Assembly: GCF_900111455.1 (NCBI RefSeq)
Contig: NZ_FOIE01000005.1
Coordinates: forward strand, 1-64,000
Origin: Geodermatophilus poikilotrophus
GTDB lineage: Bacteria; Actinomycetota; Actinomycetes; Mycobacteriales; Geodermatophilaceae
Direction of reading: 5' to 3'
DNA: 64,000 nucleotides
Shown here: positions 1 to 8,697 of the stretch, piece after piece
Layout of the letters: every line of letters starts with the position of its first letter
Position numbering within the stretch: the stretch's first letter is position 1
Translations under genes and position numbers: made by a program
Notes under the pieces: model-generated
What the model was told of the DNA's origin: nothing
Seen by the model: the letters and a program-made list of their open reading frames with translations, nothing else
The model's database searches: none

Positions 1-396
1 GTCTGCGACGGCTCGCTGCTGGGCAAGCACATCGCCGTGCTCGGCGCGGCGTTCAAGCCCGACTCCGACGACATCCGCGACTCCCCGGCGCTCAACGTCG
101 CCGCCCAGCTGCAACTGCAGGGCGCGGTGGTGTGCGTCACCGATCCGGCCGCGATCGACAACGCCCGCCGGTCCTGGCCGCAGCTGGACTACGCGCCCAC
201 CCCCGAGCAGGCCGCGCACCGGGCCGACGCGGTGCTGGTGCTCACCGAGTGGCGGCAGTACCGCGACCTGGACCCGGTCGCCTTCGGGCAGGTCGTGGCC
301 GGCAAGCGGGTCCTCGACGGCCGCAACGCCCTGGACCGGGAGGCCTGGACCGCCGCCGGCTGGACCTACCGCGCCCTCGGCCGACGGACCGACTGA
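1..396 (+). CDS. UDP-glucose/nucleotide-sugar 6-dehydrogenase, C-terminal part (cut by window edge)
   Basis: Only the last 131 residues are visible; the reading frame is open to base 1, so the gene starts upstream of the window. The motif GAAFKPDSDDIRDSPAL near the start of the visible part is the signature opening of the UDP-binding C-terminal domain of UDP-glucose/GDP-mannose dehydrogenases, which oxidise the sugar C6 twice with NAD to give uronic acids for polysaccharide synthesis. The catalytic Cys domain and the NAD-binding domain lie outside the window. The stop overlaps the next start (TGATG), so the two are translationally coupled. The sugar specificity cannot be decided from this fragment. 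Confidence 0.88.
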   Translation, partial: VCDGSLLGKHIAVLGAAFKPDSDDIRDSPALNVAAQLQLQGAVVCVTDPAAIDNARRSWPQLDYAPTPEQAAHRADAVLVLTEWRQYRDLDPVAFGQVVAGKRVLDGRNALDREAWTAAGWTYRALGRRTD

Positions 397-1190
397 TGCG
401 CACCCGATCCGCGACGCCCGGCGGTCGGATCCGCGGCTCCGGCAGCGGGAGGTGGGAGCGGCCGCCGGCCTGGGCCCTCGTCGCCATGGCGCTGTGCCTG
501 GCCGGACTGGTCGCCGTCGGGCCGTCGGCCCTCGCGCCGGGCGCCGTCCCGAGCGCGGAGGCCACGGAGCCCACCGCGGCACCGCCCGCCGCTCCCGCCC
601 GTCCGACGGCGGTCCCGCTGCCGTGGCCGGCCGACCGCCCCCTCCGGGTGCTCTTCATCGGGGACTCCCTGATGTGGGGGTCCTTCGCCAGTGACGAGAG
701 CCTGACCTACCGGGCACGCGTCACGGCCGCGCTCTCGGCCCGTGGGCCGGTGGAGGTCGCCACCGTCGGCGGCCCCGGCTGGAGCGCGGCCGAGGCCACG
801 GAGGACCTGCCCGGGGTGGCCGGGCCGTTCGACCTGGTCCTCGTCGAGGTCGGCGCCAACGACTCGGTCGCCCTGACGGCGGCCCGGTTCGGCGAGGACT
901 ACGCCGCGCTGCTCGACGGCGTCCGCGCGCTGGCTCCCGACGCCGCGCTGGTGTGCGACGGCGTCTGGAACGGCCCGGAGCTCGCGACGGCCCTCGACCG
1001 GGAGCTGCGGCCGGTCTGCGCCGAGCACGGCGGCGTCGTCGTCCCGCTGAGCCAGCTCTACGTCGACGAGACGCTGCGCGGGCCCGAGGGTTCGCCGGTC
1101 CCGGGTGGAGGGGTCCGCGACCAGTTCCACCCCAACGACGCGGGCCATGCCGCGATCGCCGAGGCGATGCTGGCGGTCCTCGACCTCTGA
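396..1190 (+). CDS. Secreted or membrane-anchored SGNH/GDSL-type hydrolase
   Basis: A 264-residue protein. A short basic N-terminus is followed by one hydrophobic segment (about residues 26-50) and a Pro/Ala-rich linker, so the catalytic domain should sit outside the membrane. The SGNH blocks are in order: FIGDSL with the nucleophile Ser, a Gly-rich block GGPGWS, GANDS, and DQFHPNDAGH carrying the Asp/His pair. Family members are esterases, often O-acetyl esterases acting on polysaccharides. Its coupling to a nucleotide-sugar dehydrogenase and the nearby sugar transferase suggest trimming or deacylation of an exopolysaccharide (inference). The ATG at 396 overlaps the upstream stop and was chosen for that reason. 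Confidence 0.85.
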   Translation: MRTRSATPGGRIRGSGSGRWERPPAWALVAMALCLAGLVAVGPSALAPGAVPSAEATEPTAAPPAAPARPTAVPLPWPADRPLRVLFIGDSLMWGSFASDESLTYRARVTAALSARGPVEVATVGGPGWSAAEATEDLPGVAGPFDLVLVEVGANDSVALTAARFGEDYAALLDGVRALAPDAALVCDGVWNGPELATALDRELRPVCAEHGGVVVPLSQLYVDETLRGPEGSPVPGGGVRDQFHPNDAGHAAIAEAMLAVLDL

Positions 1191-1406
1191 GCAGCCGGCT
1201 CCCTCCGCCTGCAGGTGGAACTCCCCGTGAGGCTGCGGGGAAGGACGGCGGTCGCAGCTCGGGGGGACGACCGGGTGTCACCTCGCCGGGGGACGCGACG
1301 CTCACGCTGCGTCACATAGCTTGGCCGGACAAGGTCATCCGACGGAGCGGGACGCCCTCGAGGGACGTCGCGCACGGGTCAGTGCAACAACGGGGGAACA
1401 ACGCTC

Positions 1407-4400
1407 GTGCGTGCCACACGCAGTCTCGTCCTGGTCGTCCTCGCCGCCCTCCTGGCCGTCGGCGGCCTGGTCGTCGGCCCCGACCGGGCCGCCGCAGCTA
1501 CAGGCGACTTCGGCCACCAGGGACCGTCCTACGCCGGCGTCTCCCACGTGCCCACGTCCGACAAGCCACAGAGCAAGCTCTGGTTCGCCCAGGGCTCGTG
1601 GTGGGCGGACATGTTCGACACCGTCTCCGGGACCTGGCACGTCTTCCGGCTGGACCGCTCCACGCAGCAGTGGGTGGACACCGGCGTGCAGATCGACGAC
1701 CGGCCGAACACGCTGGCCGACGTGCTGTGGGACGGCACGCACCTGTACGTCGCGTCGCACGTGGTGAGCCTCTCCAGCGACACGAGCGCCACCCCGTCCC
1801 AGCCGGGCAACCCGGCGCGGCTCTACCGGTACAGCTGGTCCGCCGACCGCGGGTACACGCTCGACGCCGGCTTCCCCGTCGCGATCACCCAGTACTCGAG
1901 CGAGTCCCTGACCATCGACAAGGACTCCACCGGCACCCTCTGGGCCACCTGGACGCAGGTCAGCGCGGCCGCGGGCGGCGGCTACACGAGCGCGGTGCAC
2001 GTCAACTCCACCACCGGCAGCGACAGCAGCTGGGGGACGCCGTTCGTCGTCCCGGTGGCCGGGTCGACCGTGTCGCAGGACGACATCTCCAGCGTGGTGG
2101 CCTTCGGCCGCAACCGGATCGGGCTGCTGTGGAGCAACCAGCTGGACGGGACCGTGTACTGGGCGGTCCACGACGACGGCACCTCCCGCACCTCCTGGCG
2201 GGGCAGCCCGGCCGTCCGGGGGAACAAGCAGGCCGACGACCACCTCAACATCAAGGCGGTGCAGGCCGACACGTCCGGTCGGGTGTTCGCGGTGGTCAAG
2301 ACCAGCCTGGACGGCGAGCCGACGGCCGTGCCGACCGACCCGCAGATCCGCCTGCTGAGCTTCAAGCCCGGCACGGGTGCCTGGTCCGCCACGACGGTGG
2401 GCACCCTGGCCGACTGCCACACCCGGCCGCTGCTGATCCTGGACGAGCAGCACCAGACCGTCCACGTGCTGGCCACGGCACCCACCAGCGGCGGGTGCCC
2501 CTTCGCCGGCGCTCCCGGCACCATCTACGACAAGACCGCACCGATGGCCGATCCGGTCTTCGCCGCCGGGCGCGGCACCCCGGTCATCCGCGACGTGGCC
2601 TCGGCCACCATGAACGACGTCACCGGCACGAAGCAGAGCGTGACCTCGGCCAGCGGGATCGTCGTCCTGGCCAGCAACAAGGCCACCCAGCGCTACTGGC
2701 ACGCCGACCTCGCCGCCCAGCCGGCGGCACCGGTGGCCCCCGTCGCGTCGTTCACGACCTCGACGACGTCCGGGGCGGCACCGCTGCCGGTGCAGTTCAC
2801 CGACACCTCGAGCGGCGCCCCCACCTCCTGGACGTGGGACTTCGGCGACGGCACCACCGCCACCACCCAGAGCCCGGCGCACACCTACGCCGCCCCGGGC
2901 ACCTACACGGTCCGGCTGACCGCCACCAACGCGACCGGTTCGAGCACCCCGGCCACCGCCACCGTCGCGGTGACCGCCGCGGCGACCGCGAGCGGCGTCG
3001 TCACGGCCGGTGCGTCGACCACCGCGGCCGCGACGACGGCCGGCACCGAGGTGACGATCCCGCTGCCCGCGGGCGTGACCGCCGGCACCGTGCTGGTCGC
3101 CCAGGTCACCGCGGACGGCGCGCCCACCATGGCCGGCGTCCCCAGCGGCTGGACGGCGCTCCTGACCCGACCGCTCGCCCTCGGCAGCGGCGCCCGGGTG
3201 TTCGCCTACCACCGGGTCGTCGGTGACCCGGCCACCGAACCGGCCACCGCGACGTGGACGCTGTCCGCGGCCCAGCGGTGGGGCGGTGGCATGACCGCCT
3301 TCGAAGGGGCCGACCCCGCCGCCCCCTTCGACACCCCGCTGAGCACCGCCGTCGACACCACCTACGCGGCCACCCAGCTCACCGTGCCCGGTCCGACCAC
3401 CGTCACCGACGGCGCCCTGCTCGTCGGCGGTCTCGGCCTGGACAACCTCACGACCGGCGTCACCCCGCCCGGCGCGTGGACCGAGGCCTGGGAGAGCACC
3501 GGGGGCCAGGTGTCGGAGATGGCCTCCCGCCAGACCTCCGCGCCCGGCCCGGCCGGGGACCTCACCTGGACCCTGAGCCGGGCGACGGCCGCGGGCGGCT
3601 GGGCCCGCGCGCTGCGCCCGAGGCCCGCGCCCCCGACGGCGTCCTTCACCACCTCGGCGACCGAGGGGCAGGCGCCCCTGGCGGTGCAGTTCACCGACAC
3701 CTCGACCGGCGCCCCCACCTCCTGGACGTGGGACCTCGGCGACGGCACGACCGCCGGCACGCAGAACCCGGCGCACACCTACACCGCGCCGGGCACCTAC
3801 ACGGTCCGGCTGACCGCCACCAACGCCCTCGGCGACAGCGCCCCGGCCACCGCGACGGTGACCGTGACGGCGCCTCCGCCGCCGCGGCCGGCGGGCATCA
3901 CGGTGGGCGCGTCGACGACCGCGGTCGGGCTGACGGCGACCACCGCCGTCGCCGTGCCCCGCCCGGCGGGCGTGGCCACCGGTGACGTCCTGGTCGCGCA
4001 GATCACCGCCAACGGTGCGCCGGCGATGGCGTCGGCACCGGCGGGCTGGACGGCGGTGGTCTCCCCGATCGCCGTGCACACGGGCGCCCGCGTGTTCGCC
4101 TACTCCCACGTGGTGACCGACGCGGCGGCCGAGCCGGCGAGCTACACGTGGCAGCTCTCGGCCGCGCAGAAGTGGAACGCCGGGATGACCGCCTTCTCCG
4201 GGGTGGACACCACCACGCCCTTCGACACGGCGGCCAGCACCGCCGTGCAGACCGGGTACACGACCGCGAGCCTCGCCGTCCCCGGCGTGACCACGACGAC
4301 GGCCGGCGCGATGCTCGTCGGCGGGGTCGGGCTGGACAGCTCGGAGACCGCGGTGACCCCGCCGTCCGGGTGGACCGAGGCCTGGGACAGCAACGGCGCC

Positions 4401-5456
4401 CAGGTGTCCGAGCTGGCCTCTCGCGCCGTGGCCACGCCCGGCGCCACCGGCTCGGCGACCTGGACCCTGGGCAAGGGCACCTCCTCCGGCGGCTGGCTGC
4501 GGGCCCTGCGTCCGGCGTCCGGTCCTCCGGCTCCGCCGCCGGGTCCGGTGGCGCCGACGGCGTCCTTCACCACCTCGGCGACCGGTGGGCCGGCGCCGCT
4601 GGCGGTGCAGTTCACCGACACCTCGACCGGCGCCCCCACCTCCTGGACGTGGGACCTCGGCGACGGCACGACCGCCGGCACGCAGAACCCGGCGCACACC
4701 TACACCGCGCCGGGCACCTACACGGTGACCCTGACCGCCGCCAACGCCACCGGGACCAGCGCGCCGGCCACCGCGACCATCACGGTGACGGACACGGGCA
4801 CCCCGCCGCCACCGGCGGGTGGCGCGGTGACGGCCGGGCCGTCGGGGACGGCGGTGTCGCTGACCGCGGTGCCGGACGTGACGGTGCCCCGCCCGGCCGG
4901 GATCGCCGACGGCGACGTCCTGATCGCCCAGGTCACCACGGACAACGCCCCGACCGTCAGCAGCGCCCCGGCCGGCTGGACGCCGGTGCTCACCGGCCCG
5001 GTCTCCATCGGCGGCGGAGCACGCGTCTTCGTCTACTCGCACGTGGTGACCAGCGCGGCCGCCGAGCCGGCGTCCTACACCTGGCGGCTGTCGGCAGCCC
5101 AGAAGTGGGGCGCCGTCGTGGGCAGCTTCCGCGGGGTCGACCCGACCGCTCCCCTCGACACCGCGCCGGTGACCGCGGTCGACCGCACGTTCACCGCGAG
5201 CAGCCTGACCCTCCCCGGGGTCACCACCGTCACGCCCGGCGCCATGCTGGTCGGGGGCATCGGGCTGGACAGCTCGGCGGCCGGCATCGAGCCGCCGGCC
5301 GGGTGGACCGAGCTCGGGGAGAGCAGCGGGGCCCAGGCCGCCGAGCTGGCCTCGCGCGCGACGGCCACCGCGGGGCCCAGCGGCAGCGCCACCTGGCGCC
5401 TGCCGAAGGCGACCGCCGTCGGTGGCTGGCTGGTGGCACTGCGCCCGGCCGCCTGA
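1407..5456 (+). CDS. Giant secreted surface protein with three PKD domains and a repeated ~200-residue module
   Basis: A 1349-residue protein with a clear Sec signal peptide (hydrophobic core within residues 7-25, Ala-rich cleavage region about 29-32). Residues about 35-445 look like a beta-propeller or sialidase-like beta-rich domain (many W/D/G strands; no catalytic motif recognised). Three units follow, each a PKD domain (starting near residues 446, 744 and 1050; core WTWDFGDGT or WTWDLGDGT, then AHTYxAPGTYTV) and a module of about 200 residues containing GDVLVAQ-like, GWT and TEAW motifs and ending in LRP. The last module ends the protein at LRPAA; no LPXTG motif or C-terminal membrane anchor is seen. 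GTG 1407 has a purine run (GGGGGA) upstream. It probably binds polysaccharide or matrix outside the cell (inference). The same module occurs in the protein at 32328-33434. Confidence 0.85.
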   Translation: MRATRSLVLVVLAALLAVGGLVVGPDRAAAATGDFGHQGPSYAGVSHVPTSDKPQSKLWFAQGSWWADMFDTVSGTWHVFRLDRSTQQWVDTGVQIDDRPNTLADVLWDGTHLYVASHVVSLSSDTSATPSQPGNPARLYRYSWSADRGYTLDAGFPVAITQYSSESLTIDKDSTGTLWATWTQVSAAAGGGYTSAVHVNSTTGSDSSWGTPFVVPVAGSTVSQDDISSVVAFGRNRIGLLWSNQLDGTVYWAVHDDGTSRTSWRGSPAVRGNKQADDHLNIKAVQADTSGRVFAVVKTSLDGEPTAVPTDPQIRLLSFKPGTGAWSATTVGTLADCHTRPLLILDEQHQTVHVLATAPTSGGCPFAGAPGTIYDKTAPMADPVFAAGRGTPVIRDVASATMNDVTGTKQSVTSASGIVVLASNKATQRYWHADLAAQPAAPVAPVASFTTSTTSGAAPLPVQFTDTSSGAPTSWTWDFGDGTTATTQSPAHTYAAPGTYTVRLTATNATGSSTPATATVAVTAAATASGVVTAGASTTAAATTAGTEVTIPLPAGVTAGTVLVAQVTADGAPTMAGVPSGWTALLTRPLALGSGARVFAYHRVVGDPATEPATATWTLSAAQRWGGGMTAFEGADPAAPFDTPLSTAVDTTYAATQLTVPGPTTVTDGALLVGGLGLDNLTTGVTPPGAWTEAWESTGGQVSEMASRQTSAPGPAGDLTWTLSRATAAGGWARALRPRPAPPTASFTTSATEGQAPLAVQFTDTSTGAPTSWTWDLGDGTTAGTQNPAHTYTAPGTYTVRLTATNALGDSAPATATVTVTAPPPPRPAGITVGASTTAVGLTATTAVAVPRPAGVATGDVLVAQITANGAPAMASAPAGWTAVVSPIAVHTGARVFAYSHVVTDAAAEPASYTWQLSAAQKWNAGMTAFSGVDTTTPFDTAASTAVQTGYTTASLAVPGVTTTTAGAMLVGGVGLDSSETAVTPPSGWTEAWDSNGAQVSELASRAVATPGATGSATWTLGKGTSSGGWLRALRPASGPPAPPPGPVAPTASFTTSATGGPAPLAVQFTDTSTGAPTSWTWDLGDGTTAGTQNPAHTYTAPGTYTVTLTAANATGTSAPATATITVTDTGTPPPPAGGAVTAGPSGTAVSLTAVPDVTVPRPAGIADGDVLIAQVTTDNAPTVSSAPAGWTPVLTGPVSIGGGARVFVYSHVVTSAAAEPASYTWRLSAAQKWGAVVGSFRGVDPTAPLDTAPVTAVDRTFTASSLTLPGVTTVTPGAMLVGGIGLDSSAAGIEPPAGWTELGESSGAQAAELASRATATAGPSGSATWRLPKATAVGGWLVALRPAA
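3680..4724 (+). repeat. Near-identical duplicated PKD coding segments
   Basis: About 127 bases at 3680-3806 and 4598-4724 inside the large surface-protein gene are essentially identical, including synonymous positions, while the flanking module DNA has diverged. The first PKD copy (2746-2950) is clearly more different. This pattern points to recent duplication or gene conversion between units 2 and 3. Confidence 0.8.
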
Positions 5457-6364
5457 CCGGCTCGGCCACGCGGACGTCACCGGCGGCCGGCTGACGACGA
5501 GCCCGCCTCCGGGCCACCTCGGCGCCGAGCGCCGGGCCGCGGGTACGTCTCGACGTCCCCGCGGCCCGCACGACCGTGGGGGTCGCCGGGTTGGGCGCCG
5601 GGGGCTCCTGCCGGAGGCGGGCACGGGGCACGTCCAGGTGGACGACCGCGCCGGCGGCTACCGACGTCTTCGGCGTCGCTCGGCGCGCCGCGGAACGGCG
5701 GGTCGGTGACCGCCGCCGCACGGCAGCCGGCGGCTGCGGTGCCCGGCCTGCCGGCTCGGCGCCTCGTGGGAGCCGTTCAGCGACTAGCCGGGGCCGCACG
5801 CGCATGGCTGCGGGCTCCGGGCCGCGCAGCGAGGGCCCCGAGCCGTCAGCTGCCCGCGGTGCTCGTCGGGCGACACCGGCACCGCCACCTCGGACGACCA
5901 CGAGGCGCCGAGCGACGGCACCGTCCCCCGTGTCGCGCCGCCGGGACCACGACCTGCGTGAGGCGTGCGTCGAGCTCGGCAGCCAGGCGGCCTGCTGGTC
6001 CTGCGCTCGATCCCGACGACGTGCTGCGGTGGAGGCCTCGGTCGACGACCACCGGCCCGACGACGGCGCCCTGACGCCGTTCCCCGTCGGCTACGGTCCG
6101 AGGAGCGCCGGGTGCGCCGGCGCCCTCGACCCCACCCCTGCCCGCACGTGCCCGACCCGGCCCCGGTGCCCGGGGCGAGGCCACCGACCCGTCACGGACG
6201 GTGCACCGGTCGGCCCGGAGACCTCGACGCCGGCTGCGCCTCCGGCCAGGACCCGGCCACCGGCCGCGTCACCGGGGCCGGCCGGGGGTCCGGCCCCGGA
6301 CAGCACGGAGCCGGGCGCCCGCACCGACCGGGGTCGGGTGCGGGCGCCCGGCCTCCTCCGACGC
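5457..6364. other. 908-base convergent intergenic stretch without a supported gene
   Basis: This lies between two converging genes and is unusually long for the window. Open frames exist on both strands but are Arg/Pro/Ala-rich shadows with no recognisable domain and no convincing ribosome-binding site. A decayed gene is possible. The only clear structure is the hairpin at 6311-6351. Confidence 0.6.
6311..6351 (-). terminator. Strong hairpin downstream of the sugar transferase gene
   Basis: A perfect 15-base inverted repeat (CCGGGCGCCCGCACC at 6311-6325 and its complement at 6337-6351) with further pairing inside the loop. It starts 14 bases beyond the stop of the minus-strand gene. There is no U-tract, as is common for actinobacterial terminators; it may act in both directions. 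Confidence 0.6.
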
Positions 6365-7852
6365 TCAGTAGGCCCCGGAGCTGCTGACGACGGCGCGGAA
6401 GGTCTTCACGAGGATGAGCAGGTCCATCGCCAGCGACCAGTTCTCGACGTAGCGCAGGTCCAGGCGGACCGACTCGTGCCACGACAGGTCGGAGCGACCG
6501 GAGATCTGCCACAGGCCGGTGAGCCCGGGCTTGACCAGCAGCCGGCGGCTGACGGACGTGTCGTAGCGGGCGACCTCGCCCGGCAGCGGCGGCCGCGGGC
6601 CGACCAGCGACATGGAACCCCCGAGGACGTTGAGCAGCTGCGGCAGCTCGTCCAGCGACAGCCGGCGCAGCACCCGGCCGACCGGGGTCACCCGCGGGTC
6701 CACGCGCATCTTGAACAGCAGGCCGTCGGAGATGTTCTGCGCCCGCAGGGCGTCGACCTGGCGGTCGGCGTCGACCACCATGCTGCGGAACTTCAGCATC
6801 GTGAAGGCCTGCCCGTTCACGCCCACCCGCTCCTGGCGGTAGAGGACCGGGCCCGGGCTGGTGACCTTGACGGCGGCGGCGACGGACAGCAGCACCGGAG
6901 CGAGCAGCAGCAGCGCCAGGGCGGCCACCACCCGGTCCAGGCCGCCCTTGACGACGCGCTGCCAACCCTCGAAGCGCGGCTGCTCCACCGACAGCAGCGG
7001 CAGCCCCTCGAACGGCCGGATGTGCAGCCGTGGCCCGGCGACCTCGACGAGGCCGGGGGCCACCAGCAGCTCGATGCCGGTGCCCTCCAGCTGCCAGGAC
7101 AGCGAGCGCAGGTACTGCGACGCCGTCTCGCTGGCGGAGGTGACCGCTATGGTGTCCGCGTCGAGCTGCCCGGCCAGCGTCAGGACGTCGTCCAGCCCAC
7201 CGACGGGGACGCCGGCGGCGTGGGCCACCCGGTCGCGGTCGTCGGGGGTGACACAGGCGGCGACGACCTCCAGGCCGGCGAACTGCTCGCGCCGCAGCCG
7301 GTCGACCAGCTCGAGGGCGGCGGTGCCGCGACCCACGACGACGACCCGCTTGGTGCACCGGCCCTGGGCGCGCAGGCCGCGCAGCGCGCAGCGGGCGGCG
7401 AACCGCCCCACCAGGGTGCCCACGGCGAGCGCGGGGACGGCGCCGACGACCAGGGCCCGGCTGAGGTCCAGCTCGGCGGCGTAGGAGGCGAAGCCGGCCA
7501 GAGCCAGGAGCAGGAAGCCGGCCCTGCCGACGGCGCGGTACTCGTCGCTGCCGGTGCCGAAGACCCGCTCGGCGTGGGCGCCGGTGGTGTGCAGCAGGAC
7601 CGGCCAGGCGAGGACGAGACCGACGCTCGCCCAGAACAGCGAGGTGGTCGGCGATGCCCCCGGGTGCGTGCCGAGGACGCAGGCCCCGGCCACCGCGGCG
7701 GCCACCACCTCGAAGGCGGTGAGGACGCGCGAGTACCGCCCGGCCCAGGGCGCCCTGCCGGCCCGCGGGCGGGGCCGGAGCACGGTGGACGGCGGATCCG
7801 CGAGAGTGCGGGACGCCGTCCCGAGACGGACGGCGGAGTGGTCGAGCAGCAC
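6365..7852 (-). CDS. Exopolysaccharide polyprenyl-phosphate sugar (glycosyl-1-phosphate) transferase
   Basis: A 495-residue membrane protein of the WcaJ/CpsE/RfbP type, which transfers a sugar-1-phosphate to undecaprenyl phosphate to begin a lipid-linked repeat unit. Four to five hydrophobic segments fill the N-terminal third, a CoA-binding-like Rossmann region follows (about 140-245), then a further membrane segment and the cytosolic catalytic domain with RQERVGVNGQAFTMLKFRSM, the SLDELPQLLNVL block, GDMSLVGPRP-like SLVGPRPPLPGE and KPGLTGLWQ. I chose GTG 7852 because a GGGGGGA sequence lies 5 bases upstream and the longer frame to 7960 adds 36 residues of non-coding character. It belongs with the dehydrogenase and hydrolase at 1-1190 as an exopolysaccharide set. 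Confidence 0.9.
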   Translation of the reverse strand: MLLDHSAVRLGTASRTLADPPSTVLRPRPRAGRAPWAGRYSRVLTAFEVVAAAVAGACVLGTHPGASPTTSLFWASVGLVLAWPVLLHTTGAHAERVFGTGSDEYRAVGRAGFLLLALAGFASYAAELDLSRALVVGAVPALAVGTLVGRFAARCALRGLRAQGRCTKRVVVVGRGTAALELVDRLRREQFAGLEVVAACVTPDDRDRVAHAAGVPVGGLDDVLTLAGQLDADTIAVTSASETASQYLRSLSWQLEGTGIELLVAPGLVEVAGPRLHIRPFEGLPLLSVEQPRFEGWQRVVKGGLDRVVAALALLLLAPVLLSVAAAVKVTSPGPVLYRQERVGVNGQAFTMLKFRSMVVDADRQVDALRAQNISDGLLFKMRVDPRVTPVGRVLRRLSLDELPQLLNVLGGSMSLVGPRPPLPGEVARYDTSVSRRLLVKPGLTGLWQISGRSDLSWHESVRLDLRYVENWSLAMDLLILVKTFRAVVSSSGAY

Positions 7853-8047
7853 GGTTCCCCCCGGACACGCGTGACAACGTGTGATCGGCGCCGCTCGCGC
7901 CAGGACCACCACCCGCCTGCCACCAGGGGGTTCGCCCGGGACGAGCGCCCGATGTCGCAAGAACGATCACAGCCGGTCACGAGCGGGTCAATGCGGAGGG
8001 GACGCCTTCACCCGTTGGGGACGGCGACTCACCCACCCGTGGCGGGG

Positions 8048-8635
8048 TCAGCTGCGCGGGTGGACCACGTTCTGCGCGGCCTCGAGGCCCAGCGCCAGGA
8101 GCTCCTCGGTGGCGTCGGCGGCCTCGGCGACCAGCAGGTCCAGTTCCTTGCGCTCGGTGGCCGAGAAGTCCTTGAGCACGAAGTCGGCCGGGTCCTGGCG
8201 GCCGGGCGGGCGGCCGATGCCGACGCGCACCCGGAGGTAGTCCCTGGTGCCGGTGGCACGGGAGATCGACCGCAACCCGTTGTGGCCGCCCTCGCCGCCG
8301 CCGCGCTTGAGCCGCACGCCGGCGAAGGGGATGTCGAGCTCGTCGTGCAGCACCACGAGGTCGGTGGCGGGGATGGAGTGGTAGTCGAGCAGGCCGCGGA
8401 CGGGGCCGCCGGACTCGTTCATGTAGCTCGTGGGGCGCGCCAGCACGACGCGGCGGCCGGCCAGCCGGCCCTCACCGATCAGCGTCCGCGCCCGCTTGCC
8501 CTTCCCGGGGGAGAGCCGCACGCCGGCGCGCGCGGCGAGCTCGTCGAGCACCATCGCGCCGACGTTGTGCCGGTTGCCGGCGTAGGACGGCCCGGGGTTG
8601 CCCAGCCCGACGACGAGGAAGGGTCCCTCGGACAC
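8048..8635 (-). CDS. pth: Peptidyl-tRNA hydrolase
   Basis: A 195-residue enzyme that releases peptides from peptidyl-tRNA dropped by ribosomes. The family signatures are all present: VGLGNPGPSYAGNRHNVG with the catalytic His, RPTSYMNESG, LHDELDIP with the catalytic Asp, and KRGGGEGGHNGLRS. It follows rplY, as in other actinobacteria. The start is uncertain: GTG 8635 fits the family length, but it sits directly behind a 16-base-pair hairpin (8638-8672) and has no clear Shine-Dalgarno sequence; the frame stays open upstream to a CTG at 8689. Confidence 0.96.
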   Translation of the reverse strand: MSEGPFLVVGLGNPGPSYAGNRHNVGAMVLDELAARAGVRLSPGKGKRARTLIGEGRLAGRRVVLARPTSYMNESGGPVRGLLDYHSIPATDLVVLHDELDIPFAGVRLKRGGGEGGHNGLRSISRATGTRDYLRVRVGIGRPPGRQDPADFVLKDFSATERKELDLLVAEAADATEELLALGLEAAQNVVHPRS

Positions 8636-8637
8636 GG

Positions 8638-8672
8638 CCGCAGGGGCGCCGGCGTCGCCGGCGCCCCTGCGG
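8638..8672. repeat. Perfect 16-bp hairpin between rplY and pth
   Basis: CCGCAGGGGCGCCGGC (8638-8653) and its exact complement (8657-8672) are separated by 3 bases. It fills most of the 62-base gap between the rplY stop and the pth GTG. It could end rplY transcripts, occlude the pth start, or, if pth starts at CTG 8689, lie within its coding region. Confidence 0.7.
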
Positions 8673-8697
8673 GTGGTGTTCTCGCTCAGGGTCGGCC

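Noticed and set aside
1335-5624. A very long minus-strand open frame opposite the PKD-repeat gene.
   Set aside because: It is Gly/Arg-rich without domains; it is open only because high third-position GC on the plus strand removes antisense stops. The plus frame has a signal peptide and PKD domains.
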